Source: Butyrivibrio sp. LC3010 (lineage in GTDB: Bacteria > Bacillota > Clostridia > Lachnospirales > Lachnospiraceae). Taken from it: a stretch of 64,000 bases of DNA. Below the pieces are notes generated by a model. The model was not told the DNA's origin. It was given only the letters and a program-made list of their open reading frames with translations, and did no database searches. Both the position numbers and the translations under genes were made by a program. The stretch lies in contig NZ_AUJU01000002.1 in the NCBI RefSeq assembly GCF_000424385.1, positions 216,407-280,406 of the forward strand, in the 5' to 3' direction. This document shows, one piece after another, positions 45,328-56,348 of this stretch. The number at the start of each line of letters is the position of its first letter. Within the stretch, counting starts at the first letter, position 1.

Positions 45328-46881
45328 TTACTTTGCGTAATCAGTTGCTCTGCTTTCACGAATGATATTAACTTTGATCTGTCCGGGATATTCCATCTCG
45401 TTCTCAATCTTCTTAGCAATATCTCTTGCCATTAATACCATATCGGAATCGCTTACCTGCTCAGGAACAACCATAACTCTGACTTCTCTTCCGGCCTGAA
45501 TAGCAAAGGAATGATCTACTCCCTTGAAGCTATTCGTAATCTCTTCGAGCTCTTTAAGTCTGCTGGTATAGGTTTCAAGAGTTTCTCTTCTTGCGCCAGG
45601 TCTTGCGGCTGAAATTGTATCAGCAGCCTGAACTATAACAGCAATCAGTGACTGAGGTTCTACATCACCATGATGCGCCTCAACTGCGTTGATGACGGTT
45701 GCAGATTCTTTATACTTCTTACAGATATCAACACCTAATGAGATATGTGACCCTTCCATCTCATGATCGACTGCTTTACCAATATCATGTAAGAGACCTG
45801 CTCTTTTAGCAATTCTGACATCAAGCTCAAGCTCAGATGCCATAAGCCCACAAAGTTGGGAAACTTCAATAGAATGCTTAAGTGCATTCTGACCATAACT
45901 GGTTCTGAATCTCATACGTCCCAATAACTTAATAATCTCAGGATGAAGTCCATGAACTCCTGCTTCAAGAGCAGCGTTCTCTCCTTCTTCCTTAATCTTA
46001 TTAGCAACTTCCTTTTGAGCCTTCTCAACCATCTCTTCAATTCTTGCAGGATGGATACGTCCATCTACAATAAGCTTCTCAAGTGCAATACGGGCAACTT
46101 CTCTTCTGATCGGATCAAATCCTGAAATAACAACAGCTTCAGGAGTGTCATCAATTATAAGATCAACACCGGTCATAGTCTCAAGGGTTCTGATATTTCT
46201 ACCCTCTCGTCCGATAATACGTCCCTTCATTTCATCATTTGGAAGCTGAACTACTGAGATTGTAGTCTCTGAAACATGATCAGCTGCACATCTCTGAATC
46301 GCATTAACAACGATTTCCTTCGCACGCTTATCTGCTTCTTCCTTTGCCTCCGCTTCCATGTTCTTTATCATGACTGCGGATTCATGCTTCACGTCATCTT
46401 CAACAATTTTCAAAAGATACTCTTTTGCTTGCTCGGAGGTTAAGCCTGAGATTTTCTCAAGTTCCTGTCTTCTCTGCTCATCAAGCTTCGCAACCTCTTG
46501 CGTCTTTTTGTTTAATGCATCTTCACGTGCATTTAAACTGGCTTCTTTCTTCTCAATTGCTTCTGATCTCTTCTCGACATTCTCTTCTTTCTGCTGAACT
46601 CGTCTTTCTGAACGTTGAACCTCTGCTCTCCTATCCCTCACTTCTTTTTCAAGTTCATTCCTTGCCTTCAGTGATTCTTCTTTAACTTCCAGGAGTTTTT
46701 CGCGCTTCGATTCATCAGCAGCCCTCACAGCGTCATCGATGATTTTTCTTGCCCTTTCTTCAGCGCTACCGATTTTACTCTCATTCTCAGCGTCAATTTT
46801 CTTTTGACGGGAAATCAGAATGAATGCGGTACATGCTACTGAAACGACAAGAGTTGCTACTGCTACAATAAATGTAGGCAT
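45328..46881 (-). CDS. rny: Ribonuclease Y
   Basis: A 517-residue membrane-anchored endoribonuclease that initiates mRNA decay in Firmicutes. Order: N-terminal membrane helix (3-24), long Glu/Lys/Arg coiled coil (30-200), KH domain with [12 protein letters not shown], and HD domain with [14 protein letters not shown]. Length and order are typical. A 100-nt gap separates it from recX upstream, and its own terminator follows. Confidence 0.97.
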   Translation of the reverse strand: MPTFIVAVATLVVSVACTAFILISRQKKIDAENESKIGSAEERARKIIDDAVRAADESKREKLLEVKEESLKARNELEKEVRDRRAEVQRSERRVQQKEENVEKRSEAIEKKEASLNAREDALNKKTQEVAKLDEQRRQELEKISGLTSEQAKEYLLKIVEDDVKHESAVMIKNMEAEAKEEADKRAKEIVVNAIQRCAADHVSETTISVVQLPNDEMKGRIIGREGRNIRTLETMTGVDLIIDDTPEAVVISGFDPIRREVARIALEKLIVDGRIHPARIEEMVEKAQKEVANKIKEEGENAALEAGVHGLHPEIIKLLGRMRFRTSYGQNALKHSIEVSQLCGLMASELELDVRIAKRAGLLHDIGKAVDHEMEGSHISLGVDICKKYKESATVINAVEAHHGDVEPQSLIAVIVQAADTISAARPGARRETLETYTSRLKELEEITNSFKGVDHSFAIQAGREVRVMVVPEQVSDSDMVLMARDIAKKIENEMEYPGQIKVNIIRESRATDYAK

Positions 46882-46982
46882 ACAGGAGCACCTCCTTATT
46901 CAATTTTCATTGTACGATATTTTGTATAAAATGATTTTAATAATCTTTATTCATACAATATAACAACATATTAAGTTTACGC

Positions 46983-47606
46983 TCAGATGCCGCTTGTGTC
47001 AAGAGATAACGCTTTTGTGATGATGTCATTACTAAAGCCTTTACGGTATAAAAATGCCATCATTTTCTGCTTTTCTTCATAGGTTACCGTATGAGGATCA
47101 TAATGTTTTTTTTGAAGAAGATTAACGCATAATAACAGCTCTGGATTATTCTCTTCCTCCATATAAGCTTCTTCAAGTAATCTGCTTATAATCTCAGAAC
47201 TGATTCCCTTCTGCATAAGGTCCTGACGGATTCTGTTTCTGCTCCTAAACTCCATATGATATCTGATATAATCCTCTGCATATCGCTCATCATCCAGATA
47301 TCTGTAAGACTTAAGATACTCGATAGTATCATCTATTATTTCATCAGTATAAAAGCCCTCTTTCAATTTCTCTCTGAGTTTATACTCGGTATAATCTCTT
47401 TTTTGAAGCAGGTTCATAGCGCGCTTTTTGGCCCTTTTAGGGATTAGTGAATTATTGATCTCATCAAAAACTGGCGAAGATATTTCTTCGCCAGTCCTTA
47501 ATCTGTAATTTCTAATTTCACCTCTGTATAGGATAAAAGCGAACTCACCGTCTACATATACTTTTGATCTTTTATTATCGAGCGGTACTATATCCGTTAC
47601 AGTCAT
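46983..47606 (-). CDS. recX: Regulatory protein RecX
   Basis: A 207-residue RecA modulator built of tandem three-helix repeats (KLREKLKEGFYTDEIIDDTI, then RYAEDYIRYHMEF and later repeats). RecX binds along the RecA filament and inhibits recombinase activity. It begins five nt after recA, so it is SOS-co-regulated through the recA promoter. GAGG lies upstream of the ATG. Confidence 0.92.
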   Translation of the reverse strand: MTVTDIVPLDNKRSKVYVDGEFAFILYRGEIRNYRLRTGEEISSPVFDEINNSLIPKRAKKRAMNLLQKRDYTEYKLREKLKEGFYTDEIIDDTIEYLKSYRYLDDERYAEDYIRYHMEFRSRNRIRQDLMQKGISSEIISRLLEEAYMEEENNPELLLCVNLLQKKHYDPHTVTYEEKQKMMAFLYRKGFSNDIITKALSLDTSGI

Positions 47607-47611
47607 ATATT

Positions 47612-48682
47612 TTATGCCTCTTCGCCTTTAGCAGCTTTTGCTTTTTTTCCTGTTGCAGGAGCTTCCTCAGAATTCACCGTCTCATCTGATTCAAGTCCAT
47701 ACTGAGCTCTGACCTTAGCTGCTATCTCCTCAAGTTTATCAGGATGTTCAGCGAGGTAATTCTTGGCATTTTCACGTCCCTGACCAATCTTATCAGGACC
47801 ATACTGATACCATGCGCCACTCTTGTTGACTATATCAACAGCTGCCGCCAGATCCAGTACATCACCTGTATAGGATATGCCTTTACCATACATAATATCA
47901 AATTCTGCTTCCTTAAAAGGAGGAGCAATCTTATTCTTAACGATCTTAACCCTTGTACGGTTACCAATTGACTCTCCGCCCTGCTTCAATGTCTCAATTC
48001 TTCTGACATCCATACGTACTGATGAGTAGAATTTGAGAGCACGTCCACCGGTAGTAGTCTCAGGATTACCAAACATAACTCCAACCTTCTCACGAAGCTG
48101 ATTAATAAATATAACAGTACAATTTGATTTACTGATTACTGCAGTAAGCTTACGAAGCGCCTGTGACATCAGTCTGGCCTGCAGACCAACGTGAGAATCA
48201 CCCATGTCACCGTCAATTTCAGCCTTGGGAACAAGAGCTGCTACGGAGTCGACAACGACAATGTCTATAGCACCTGAACGCACCATAGTCTCACAGATCT
48301 CCAATGCCTGCTCACCTGAATCAGGCTGTGAAATATAAAGATTATCTACATCAACACCTATATTTTTAGCATAAACCGGATCAAGAGCGTGCTCAGCATC
48401 TATAAATCCTGCTATACCGCCCCTCTTCTGAACCTCAGCTATCATATGGAGTGTTACTGTGGTCTTACCACTGGACTCAGGACCATAAATCTCAACTATA
48501 CGTCCCTTAGGGATACCACCAAGTCCAAGTGCTATATCAAGGCTCAGTGATCCGGTAGGAGTAGTCTCTACATTCATCTGTGCTGACGGATCACCCAGCT
48601 TCATAACTGCACCCTTACCAAACTGTTTCTCAATCTGGCCAAGTGCTGCTTCTAATGCTTTCTGCTTATCTTCTCTTTCCAT
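47612..48682 (-). CDS. recA: Recombinase RecA
   Basis: A 356-residue recombinase that forms filaments on single-stranded DNA for homologous recombination and triggers LexA self-cleavage. Walker [11 protein letters not shown] and Walker [14 protein letters not shown] are intact, as are DNA-binding loops ([22 protein letters not shown]). C-terminal tail is acidic and Ala/Lys rich ([17 protein letters not shown]). AAGGAG precedes the ATG. Driven by a promoter with two SOS boxes. Confidence 0.98.
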   Translation of the reverse strand: MEREDKQKALEAALGQIEKQFGKGAVMKLGDPSAQMNVETTPTGSLSLDIALGLGGIPKGRIVEIYGPESSGKTTVTLHMIAEVQKRGGIAGFIDAEHALDPVYAKNIGVDVDNLYISQPDSGEQALEICETMVRSGAIDIVVVDSVAALVPKAEIDGDMGDSHVGLQARLMSQALRKLTAVISKSNCTVIFINQLREKVGVMFGNPETTTGGRALKFYSSVRMDVRRIETLKQGGESIGNRTRVKIVKNKIAPPFKEAEFDIMYGKGISYTGDVLDLAAAVDIVNKSGAWYQYGPDKIGQGRENAKNYLAEHPDKLEEIAAKVRAQYGLESDETVNSEEAPATGKKAKAAKGEEA

Positions 48683-48704
48683 ACTGTTCTTCTCCTTCTT
48701 TGTT

Positions 48705-48754
48705 CAGAACAAGTGTTCTGAATTGATAATAAAACAAATGTTCGTTTGTGTCAA
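48705..48754 (-). promoter_or_regulatory. recA promoter with two LexA (SOS) boxes
   Basis: Perfect TTGACA (48749-48754), 17-bp spacer, TATTAT (48726-48731). One box, CGAACATTTGTTTT (48731-48744), sits inside the spacer; a second, fully symmetric CAGAACACTTGTTCTG (48705-48720), lies at the transcript start. Both fit the Gram-positive GAAC-N4-GTTC-type consensus. Confidence 0.85.
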
Positions 48755-48928
48755 TAAAAAAGTACAAAATTGCAAAATCATTTACTTTGACAATTAAAAA
48801 ATGGAATATCTGGCGAAACGCCGGAAATAAGACTTTAGTATACTACACGTATCATCCCCGAAAGTCAACCTGTTTTTTTGATTGAATCCGATCTTCAAAA
48901 AAAGGATTCAACAGGTAAAATAGTTAGA

Positions 48929-49339
48929 TCATAATGAAAAAGCAAGTAATGCCAGCTTGGAAATGATCAGCTCCCTGACTATCATGCCGGCACTCTCCTT
49001 GCTATCAGGAGATATTGCAGCAAGCTGATCCATAGTATAAACTTTTTCCTGATAATGATCTGTAGAGCCCTTCTTCAACTGACTGACTCTTACCTTTGCC
49101 TTGAGCTGTTTAAAAACACGCCATTCAAAGTCCTGGTCAGTCAGATGATACAGATGACTTTCAAGAGTTGTATCCGCGTCTATATCCTTTGCAATATAAC
49201 GCTCTACAATCGTCTTAAACTTAAAGGGGGCCATCTCATCTGCCATAATCTCCCTGTAGCTGAGTCTGGCTCCAAGATAATATCTTGAAACATCCTGCAT
49301 TGTGTATTTAAAATCATCTTCATTAATTATGTTATACAA
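48929..49339 (-). CDS. Uncharacterised protein
   Basis: A 136-residue soluble protein I cannot assign. Mixed alpha helices, no signal peptide, no cysteine and no known motif; the ORF starts with TTG at 49339, which has GGGG eight bases upstream. Contains a helix-rich central region (TLESHLYHLTDQDFEWRVF) and a C-terminal hydrophobic stretch (MIVRELIISKLALLAFSL) not long enough for a clear membrane helix. It lies between the sigma-like gene and the recA promoter; the 48755-48928 gap between them holds two small inverted repeats (near 48813-48828 and 48878-48910). Confidence 0.6.
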   Translation of the reverse strand: MYNIINEDDFKYTMQDVSRYYLGARLSYREIMADEMAPFKFKTIVERYIAKDIDADTTLESHLYHLTDQDFEWRVFKQLKAKVRVSQLKKGSTDHYQEKVYTMDQLAAISPDSKESAGMIVRELIISKLALLAFSL

Positions 49340-49407
49340 GCGTCCGTCCCCTAATGTTTCGCTCTGATAATATCATATCAGATTTAGTGTACTATAACTT
49401 ACCCTCA

Positions 49408-50166
49408 TTATTTTTCTGGTTTATAATCTATATCTTCGATCTGATTACCACAGGCCTTAATAGCTTCCAGAATCCTGGAGACCTCCATTCCCGTCTCCTC
49501 TGCAAGCTCTTCTACAGTGCAGCTTCTCCTTAGCTCATCAGCCAGTTCTTTAGCTTTATCAGCCACTTCCTGTACAAGAACCACAGCCTTCTGTGCTCTC
49601 GCTGTTTCAGCTGCATCGTCCTCTATAAGGCTCTCCATGGCATCCATTACTCTCTGGGCAAGATAAGCATCACATTCCTTATGGCTTTCAAGAGTTGAAA
49701 GCTCTGTAACTGCTTTCATAAGAGCGATATTACCCTCTCCAACAAGGTCCTCTATAAGCACTCCCTGTTCAGCATAAAGCTTTGCAACATCGGTCACCAT
49801 TAACAGGCTCTGCTCCACAAGTTTCTTCTGAGCATCACTCTCCCCTGCCATTGCAGAGATGATCAGAGCTTCCTTTTCCCCATCTGAGAGCTTTTCAAGC
49901 AGCTGCAGCTCTTCAAGATAATTATCAAGGTAGCTTACTTCCTCTTTTGTCAGATATTCAGAAGCATCTATTGCCTCCCCGATACCAATATTATGCTTTT
50001 TTAAATATTCATAGATAAGCTCATATTGTGCATCACTTAATTCAAGTTCATCAAAAGCATCTCTTATTTCATCCTCACTGACAGTACCGCCCTGTCTTCT
50101 GGCGTATTTAGTAAGGTCACCGAGTCTTTTGGCAAATTCCTGTTCTTTATTATCAAGATTAGACAT
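49408..50166 (-). CDS. Degenerate sigma-70-like protein without region 4
   Basis: A 252-residue protein related to primary sigma factors. Residues 8-60 look like region 1.1 (LGDLTKYARRQGGTVSEDEI), then a region 1.2/2.1-like YLDNYLEELQLL, then region 2.2 core-binding helix LVEQSLLMVTDVAKLYAEQG and EDLVGEGNIALMKAV. The -10-recognising region 2.3/2.4 (normally aromatic and basic) is replaced by acidic LESHKECDAYLAQRVMDAM. Region 3 remains as a helix-turn-helix (CTVEELAEETGMEVSRILEAI) and region 4 is absent. It probably binds RNA polymerase without promoter recognition. Function not known. Confidence 0.75.
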   Translation of the reverse strand: MSNLDNKEQEFAKRLGDLTKYARRQGGTVSEDEIRDAFDELELSDAQYELIYEYLKKHNIGIGEAIDASEYLTKEEVSYLDNYLEELQLLEKLSDGEKEALIISAMAGESDAQKKLVEQSLLMVTDVAKLYAEQGVLIEDLVGEGNIALMKAVTELSTLESHKECDAYLAQRVMDAMESLIEDDAAETARAQKAVVLVQEVADKAKELADELRRSCTVEELAEETGMEVSRILEAIKACGNQIEDIDYKPEK

Positions 50167-50239
50167 ATTACATCTCCGAAATTAAAAATTTCAAATATAG
50201 ATTCATGAACACATATTCAGCTTTGCGTTCAATACTTCA

Positions 50240-51115
50240 TCATTTTACATGAGTATGGGTAAATAAATGTTCCTGACAATACTCATAATTACCGTTACAT
50301 TTTGAGCAAAAACGGAATTCAAGAGTAGGATCATCAATCTCTGATCTTCCGCAAACCGCACATTTATGTCTGGTAATCCCGGGTGGTGTTATCTTTACGG
50401 AACGCTTGAATTCATTTCTTCTCTTAACTTCCTTTGGACGAAGATGCATAAGTCTTCCGTTTGAAACCCAGAATAATGCAAATGTAAGAAGTGACGCCGT
50501 TATTGCAAAGAAGAGGTATATGTTGCCACTAATTGCAGCTGATATAGCCTCAAATGCCAGCCATACGCCGTAAACAATTCCAAGCCACTTCATTTTAAGC
50601 GGAATAATGAACATAAACAGAACAACATTATCCGGAAATGTTGCTGCAAATGCCAGAAGAATAGACATATTAATATAATATGTGCTGAACACATATGACA
50701 CGGTCTGCATAAGCATTGAAATCTCAGCACTTCCGAAAACCTGACCATATTTGAACATAACATAGCCATATGATAAGAACGAAGCTACTATCATTAAGAT
50801 AAGACCTGTAAAAATATAGAGGTTATATCTGTATTCGCCCCATACTCTCTCCATTGTCGTTCCAATGGAATAATAAAAATAAAGCATGATCAGTACAAAA
50901 AACAAATTACTTTCTGTTGGCGGAATAAGTATCCATGTTATAAGTCGCCATACCTGTCCGTGAAGAATCGCATATGGATTCAGTGTCAGATAATTAAGAA
51001 TACCAGATCCCACAGGTGCAAATCTGAAAATGTATCCGATTATATAGCAGATAATCAATACAATTGTTAAATTTTTAATTGCATACTTCCCAAATTTCTT
51101 TTCAAAATTACTCAT
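50240..51115 (-). CDS. Rhomboid-like membrane protein with C-terminal zinc ribbon
   Basis: A 291-residue protein with about six membrane helices in the first 220 residues, including LHGQVWRLITWILIP and an EYRYNLYIFTG-like loop typical of rhomboid-fold and Derlin-type proteins. The serine-histidine dyad is not evident: the GxSG position reads FGSAEIS and no histidine occurs in the last helices. The C-terminus is a zinc ribbon (HKCAVCGRSE then FCSKCNGNYEYC). AGGAG precedes ATG. Likely an inactive rhomboid-fold chaperone or adaptor. Confidence 0.78.
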   Translation of the reverse strand: MSNFEKKFGKYAIKNLTIVLIICYIIGYIFRFAPVGSGILNYLTLNPYAILHGQVWRLITWILIPPTESNLFFVLIMLYFYYSIGTTMERVWGEYRYNLYIFTGLILMIVASFLSYGYVMFKYGQVFGSAEISMLMQTVSYVFSTYYINMSILLAFAATFPDNVVLFMFIIPLKMKWLGIVYGVWLAFEAISAAISGNIYLFFAITASLLTFALFWVSNGRLMHLRPKEVKRRNEFKRSVKITPPGITRHKCAVCGRSEIDDPTLEFRFCSKCNGNYEYCQEHLFTHTHVK

Positions 51116-51244
51116 ACTTCTCCTATTTCAAGAAACCGGATGAATCTTCTCCGTTTTCTTTTTCAAGCAAAAATTTATTGAATTTGTTCACATTCTTAAT
51201 GAGTTTATCACATTTCATGGGCTTTTGCATCGTAATTTGCACAA

Positions 51245-51273
51245 TTGATTTTTGATTCGCCTTAGATTATAAT
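51245..51273 (+). promoter_or_regulatory. Promoter of the activase-fusion gene
   Basis: TTGATT (51245-51250), 17-bp spacer, perfect TATAAT (51268-51273) on the plus strand, 78 nt before the ATG. Leader carries ATGCG-N8-CGCAT (51283-51300), a possible operator or hairpin. Confidence 0.8.
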
Positions 51274-51351
51274 GTAGCGTAATGCGCATTTATTTCGCAT
51301 ATATAATAAGTAATAACAAATCAGTTTTATAATTTTCAGGGGTTTGATTTT

Positions 51352-54300
51352 ATGATTTCTAAGGACTACACATTAGGCATTGATATAGGATCTACTACCG
51401 TTAAGATAGCTCTTATGGATGCCGGTAGGAACATTATATTTTCAGATTACAGGAGGCATTTTGCCAACATTCAGGAGACACTTCTTTCCCTCCTTCAGGA
51501 TGCTGCCAAAATAAGTGGAAATGTTACACTTCATCCCGTAATTACAGGCTCCGGTGGTCTTACACTTGCAGGTCACCTTGAGGTTCCTTTTGTGCAGGAG
51601 GTTATTGCTGTTTCAACAGCCCTCAAAGCTCTTGCACCCAAGACAGATGTTGCCATAGAGCTTGGTGGTGAAGATGCCAAGATCATATATTTTGAGGGTG
51701 GTAATGTTGAGCAGCGTATGAATGGTATCTGTGCCGGTGGAACAGGTTCCTTTATTGACCAGATGGCATCTCTTCTTCAGACTGATGCATCAGGACTCAA
51801 TGAATACGCTAAAGATTACCAGTCTTTATATACTATAGCTGCAAGATGCGGAGTATTTGCCAAATCTGACATTCAGCCTCTTATAAATGAAGGCGCTACC
51901 AAGGAGGATCTTGCCGCTTCTATTTTTCAGGCTGTTGTAAATCAGACTATCAGTGGTCTTGCTTGTGGCAAGCCTATCCGTGGACACATTGCATTTCTGG
52001 GAGGCCCTCTTCACTTCCTCTCAGAGCTTAAGGAAGCTTTTATCCGCACTCTTAAGCTTGATGACGAGCACATCATTGACGCTGATAATTCACACCTCTT
52101 TGCTGCTATGGGATCTGCAATGAATGCAGATGAGAATTGTCATTATTCAATGGTTGAGATGATTGGCAAGCTTTCTCATAAGATTACAATGGCTGCTGAG
52201 GTTTCAAGACTTGAGCCTCTCTTTGACTCTGAAAGTGAATATCAGGAATTTCTTGATCGTCAGAATAATTACAGAGTTAAGACAGCTAAGCTTGATGATT
52301 ATAAGGGTAATGCATTCCTTGGAATTGATGCCGGCTCAACAACAACAAAATGTGCTCTTGTTTCAGAGGAAGGAGATCTCCTCTATTCCTTCTATTCAAG
52401 TAACAACGGAAGTCCTCTTAAGACTGCAATCAGTTCTATTCAGGAAATATACAAGCTTATGCCGGAAGGTGTTACAATCGCCCGCTCCTGCTCAACAGGA
52501 TACGGAGAGGCGCTTTTAAAGTCCGCACTTATGCTTGATGATGGCGAGGTTGAAACAATCGCCCACTATAACGCAGCAGCATTCTTTGATCCCAAGGTTG
52601 ACTGTATTTTGGATATTGGCGGCCAGGATATGAAATGCATACATATTAAGAATGATACAGTAGACAGTGTTCAACTTAATGAAGCTTGCTCTTCAGGCTG
52701 TGGAAGCTTTATAGAGACCTTCGCAAAGTCCCTGAATTACAGCGTTCAGGATTTTGCCAAAATCGCACTTTTTGCCGAGGCGCCGATTGATCTTGGTACA
52801 CGTTGCACTGTTTTCATGAATTCAAGAGTTAAGCAGGCTCAGAAGGAAGGCGCTTCAGTAGCTGATATTTCAGCAGGTCTTGCTTACTCAGTTATAAAAA
52901 ATGCTCTCTTTAAGGTTATTAAAGTATCTGATGCCAAGGAGCTCGGTGAACACATCGTTGTTCAGGGAGGTACTTTTTATAATGATGCAGTTCTTAAAGC
53001 CTTTGAGAAAATATCAGGCGCTCAGGTAACAAGACCTGATATTGCAGGAATTATGGGTGCTTTTGGTGCTGCTCTTATAGCCAGAAACAGATTCCATGAA
53101 AAGAACAGCTCTAAGACAACCATGCTCACCATTGACCAGATCAACAAACTTGAATACACAACCAGCATGACAACCTGCCAGGGCTGCACCAACCATTGCC
53201 GTCTTACCATTAATAAATTCACGGGTGGTCGTCAGCATATATCCGGCAATCGCTGTGAGCGTGGTATCGGTAAAGTAAAAAATGCAGCAGGAATACCTAA
53301 CCTGTTTGATTATAAATACAAGAGAATTTTTAGTTATGAGCCTCTGACTGAAGTGGATGCAAAAAGAGGTACTGTAGGTATCCCCAGAGTACTTAATTTC
53401 TATGAAAATTATCCATTCTGGTTCACATTTTTTACAAACCTCGGTTATCGCGTAGTATTATCACCAAGGTCCACACATCAGATTTATGAACTGGGAATTG
53501 AATCAATCCCCAGTGAATCCGAGTGCTATCCTGCAAAGCTGTCACATGGACATGTAGAATGGCTTATAAAGAATAATGTTGATTTCATCTTCTATCCCGG
53601 ACTTTTCTACGAAAGAGATGAGGTTGAAGGTGCAACCAACCATTATAACTGCCCTATTGTTACCTCATATTCTGAGAACATAAAGAATAACGTAGAAGAG
53701 ATCACAGATGGAAAGGTTAAGTTCAGAAATCCTTTCATGTCTTTTACAAGTTTAAAGACAGTTACTGATGCACTTGTTAAAGAATTTAAAGAAATACCCG
53801 CCAAAGAAATTATTCTTGCAGCAAAAAACGGCTGGGATGAGATGGCGAAGGCAAGAGATGATATCCGCAAGAAGGGTGAAGAGACTCTTAAGTGGATGAA
53901 GGACAATAACAAGCACGGTATCGTTGTGGCAGGTCGTCCTTATCATGTGGATCCTGAGATTAATCACGGAATTCCTGATATGATCTGCTCTTACGGTGTT
54001 GCTGTCCTCACAGAGGATTCCATCTCACATCTTGGAACTCCTGAGAGACCACTCATTGTATCAGATCAGTGGATGTATCACTCCCGTCTCTATGCTGCAG
54101 CAAGCTTTGTACGCACTAGAGATGACCTTGATCTCATACAGCTCAATTCATTCGGATGTGGTCTTGATGCAGTAACAACAGACCAGGTTAATGATATTCT
54201 TGCAGGTTCAGATAAGATTTATACCTGCCTTAAGATTGATGAAGTAAACAACTTAGGCAGTGCCAGAATCCGTGTACGTTCCCTGCTTGCTGCAATACGT

Positions 54301-55623
54301 GTACGTAAGCTTAAGGAAAACAAGGAACGCACTATTGGTTCAACAGCTATAAAGAGACGCCTGTTTACAGAGGAAATGAGAAAGAATTATACAATTCTTG
54401 TTCCTCAGATGTCTCCTATCCACTTTGATATATTGGAGCCTGCCCTCTCTGCATGTGGTTACAATATTGTAGTCATGCAGAATGACAATAAACATGCCAT
54501 TGATATGGGCCTTAAATATGTTAATAACGATGCATGTTATCCCTCTCTCTGGGTCGTTGGACAGATAATGGATGAGCTTCATTCAGGTAAATATGATCTG
54601 GACAAAACTGCAGTTTTGATGAGCCAGACAGGTGGTGGATGCCGTGCTACCAATTATGTAGGATTTATAAGAAGAGCTCTAAGAAAAGCCGGTATGGAAC
54701 AAGTACCTGTTGTATCAGTTAATTTAAGTAAGCTTGAGCACAATCCCGGCTTCCATATCAATTTTGAGATGCTTGAGAGAGCTGCCTATGCAGCAGTATT
54801 CGGTGACATCTTCATGAGATGTATTTACCGCATGCGCCCTTATGAAAAAGTGAAGGGTTCTGTTAATGCAGTTCATGAAAAGTGGAAGAAAAAGTGTATT
54901 GAGTTTGTTTCAGCGAAACATCTGAGCTTTACCAAATTCCAGCATCTGTGTAAAGAAATTGTAGAAGATTTCGATCAGATTGAGATAACAGATGAAGTTA
55001 AACCAAGAGTTGGTGTTGTTGGTGAGATTCTTGTTAAGTTCGCTCCTGCAGCCAATAATCATCTTGTCGAACTGCTTGAATCAGAAGGAGCTGAGGCTGT
55101 TGTACCGGATCTTCTGGACTTCATGCTCTACTGCTTCTACAATCAGGTATATAAAGCAGATCAGTTTGGTACAAGTAAGAAGACAAAGGCTTTCTGTAAG
55201 GCAGGAATCTGGGCTCTTGAGAAGCTCCGCGGCGGCGCTTCCAAAGCTTTTGAAAATAGTGTACATTTCGATGCTCCTACAAGCATTTATAAGCTTGTAG
55301 AATATGCAAAGCCTATCGTTTCCATTGGTAACCAGACCGGTGAGGGTTGGTTCCTTACAGGTGAGATGGTAGAACTCATAAAGGAAGGTGCTTCAAACAT
55401 TGTATGTACCCAGCCTTTTGGATGCCTTCCCAATCATGTAGTTGGTAAGGGTGTAATCAAACAGATGAGAAAGCTCTATCCCGGATGTAATATAGTCGCA
55501 ATTGATTATGATCCCGGCGCAAGTGAAGTTAACCAGCTTAACAGAATCAAGCTTATGCTTTCTACTGCTCATAAAAAAGCACATGAAGAAGAATATGCTT
55601 CAGAAAAGAAAGCCATTTCATAA
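51352..55623 (+). CDS. 2-hydroxyacyl-CoA dehydratase activase/dehydratase-like giant fusion
   Basis: A 1423-residue protein with two BadF/BadG-type ATPase modules ([16 protein letters not shown] at 8 with [27 protein letters not shown] near 323 with [13 protein letters not shown]), a DUF2229-type region (from about 680, [18 protein letters not shown]) and further dehydratase-subunit-like modules to the C-terminus (CQPFGCLP-like Cys clusters). Activase modules carry the Fe-S cluster between subunits that drives ATP-dependent electron transfer to a radical dehydratase. The long form is widespread in anaerobes, its substrate unknown. Transcribed alone, with own promoter and terminator. Confidence 0.9.
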   Translation: MISKDYTLGIDIGSTTVKIALMDAGRNIIFSDYRRHFANIQETLLSLLQDAAKISGNVTLHPVITGSGGLTLAGHLEVPFVQEVIAVSTALKALAPKTDVAIELGGEDAKIIYFEGGNVEQRMNGICAGGTGSFIDQMASLLQTDASGLNEYAKDYQSLYTIAARCGVFAKSDIQPLINEGATKEDLAASIFQAVVNQTISGLACGKPIRGHIAFLGGPLHFLSELKEAFIRTLKLDDEHIIDADNSHLFAAMGSAMNADENCHYSMVEMIGKLSHKITMAAEVSRLEPLFDSESEYQEFLDRQNNYRVKTAKLDDYKGNAFLGIDAGSTTTKCALVSEEGDLLYSFYSSNNGSPLKTAISSIQEIYKLMPEGVTIARSCSTGYGEALLKSALMLDDGEVETIAHYNAAAFFDPKVDCILDIGGQDMKCIHIKNDTVDSVQLNEACSSGCGSFIETFAKSLNYSVQDFAKIALFAEAPIDLGTRCTVFMNSRVKQAQKEGASVADISAGLAYSVIKNALFKVIKVSDAKELGEHIVVQGGTFYNDAVLKAFEKISGAQVTRPDIAGIMGAFGAALIARNRFHEKNSSKTTMLTIDQINKLEYTTSMTTCQGCTNHCRLTINKFTGGRQHISGNRCERGIGKVKNAAGIPNLFDYKYKRIFSYEPLTEVDAKRGTVGIPRVLNFYENYPFWFTFFTNLGYRVVLSPRSTHQIYELGIESIPSESECYPAKLSHGHVEWLIKNNVDFIFYPGLFYERDEVEGATNHYNCPIVTSYSENIKNNVEEITDGKVKFRNPFMSFTSLKTVTDALVKEFKEIPAKEIILAAKNGWDEMAKARDDIRKKGEETLKWMKDNNKHGIVVAGRPYHVDPEINHGIPDMICSYGVAVLTEDSISHLGTPERPLIVSDQWMYHSRLYAAASFVRTRDDLDLIQLNSFGCGLDAVTTDQVNDILAGSDKIYTCLKIDEVNNLGSARIRVRSLLAAIRVRKLKENKERTIGSTAIKRRLFTEEMRKNYTILVPQMSPIHFDILEPALSACGYNIVVMQNDNKHAIDMGLKYVNNDACYPSLWVVGQIMDELHSGKYDLDKTAVLMSQTGGGCRATNYVGFIRRALRKAGMEQVPVVSVNLSKLEHNPGFHINFEMLERAAYAAVFGDIFMRCIYRMRPYEKVKGSVNAVHEKWKKKCIEFVSAKHLSFTKFQHLCKEIVEDFDQIEITDEVKPRVGVVGEILVKFAPAANNHLVELLESEGAEAVVPDLLDFMLYCFYNQVYKADQFGTSKKTKAFCKAGIWALEKLRGGASKAFENSVHFDAPTSIYKLVEYAKPIVSIGNQTGEGWFLTGEMVELIKEGASNIVCTQPFGCLPNHVVGKGVIKQMRKLYPGCNIVAIDYDPGASEVNQLNRIKLMLSTAHKKAHEEEYASEKKAIS

Positions 55624-55677
55624 TCCTTGACATATTGATTGAATCCATATTCATAAAAAGCTAACACATTTTCATAT

Positions 55678-55731
55678 AAAAAGTGGCGTATCTTCCTGAC
55701 TTTTATTAGTCAGGTCGATACGCCACTTTTT
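55678..55731. terminator. Strong bidirectional terminator
   Basis: Long hairpin: AAAAAGTGGCGTATC and GATACGCCACTTTTT outside, CCTGAC/GTCAGG inside, small TT/TC internal bulge. It separates the activase gene from the opposing membrane-protein gene at 55790. Confidence 0.93.
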
Positions 55732-55789
55732 ATATTTTGTTTATACCTATCATTTTTCACGAGCTTAATAGGATCTCTTCGATTTGCAT

Positions 55790-56323
55790 TTACGGAATGT
55801 ATATAATCGTTGTTTTCCTTAGCGCTGAAATGATTCTTAATACTCCTGAATAAATCAGTCCCAGACTATAGATGACAACAGCTGTCTCCTGATTTTTATA
55901 ATTTATAAAGCACAGAACCGCAATACCTATGTCCACAAGACCATGCAATGATTTAGTTTTCCATGATCTGGCGCCATTGATTCTGGCTTCATTGGCTCTC
56001 AGGAACTCCACGAGTCCTGCAAAAGCATGGATTCCGGCAAGATACATCAAAATATAGAATGATGGTATATCTGTAAGAGTAGCTGTTAACAGACCAAAAT
56101 CCAAAGTTATTATCCCTTTGTACAGACTGAGTTTCCCTCCGACCATAAATCTTGCCATTGTAAGAAAGTAAAAAAGCTCTTTTAATCCAGAAAGCATAAG
56201 ACCAAGTGCAATAATCGCAAGAATAACAGGATATGCTTCATCAGGTGTCTGTATCATTAAATAAGCATAAATAAGCATTACTATGCCAAATATGATGTTA
56301 TTTATTCTATGTATTCTAGACAT
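55790..56323 (-). CDS. HdeD/DUF308-like multi-pass membrane protein
   Basis: A 177-residue protein with five to six closely spaced helices (GIVMLIYAYLMIQ; AYPVILAIIALGLMLSGL; GLLTATLTDIPSFYILMY), resembling the HdeD/DUF308 family of unknown function. AGGG lies eight bases upstream of the ATG. Last gene of a three-gene cluster with a probable zinc-dependent hydrolase and another small membrane protein. Confidence 0.7.
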   Translation of the reverse strand: MSRIHRINNIIFGIVMLIYAYLMIQTPDEAYPVILAIIALGLMLSGLKELFYFLTMARFMVGGKLSLYKGIITLDFGLLTATLTDIPSFYILMYLAGIHAFAGLVEFLRANEARINGARSWKTKSLHGLVDIGIAVLCFINYKNQETAVVIYSLGLIYSGVLRIISALRKTTIIYIP

Positions 56324-56348
56324 AAATATTACCCTGATTTATAATTCA

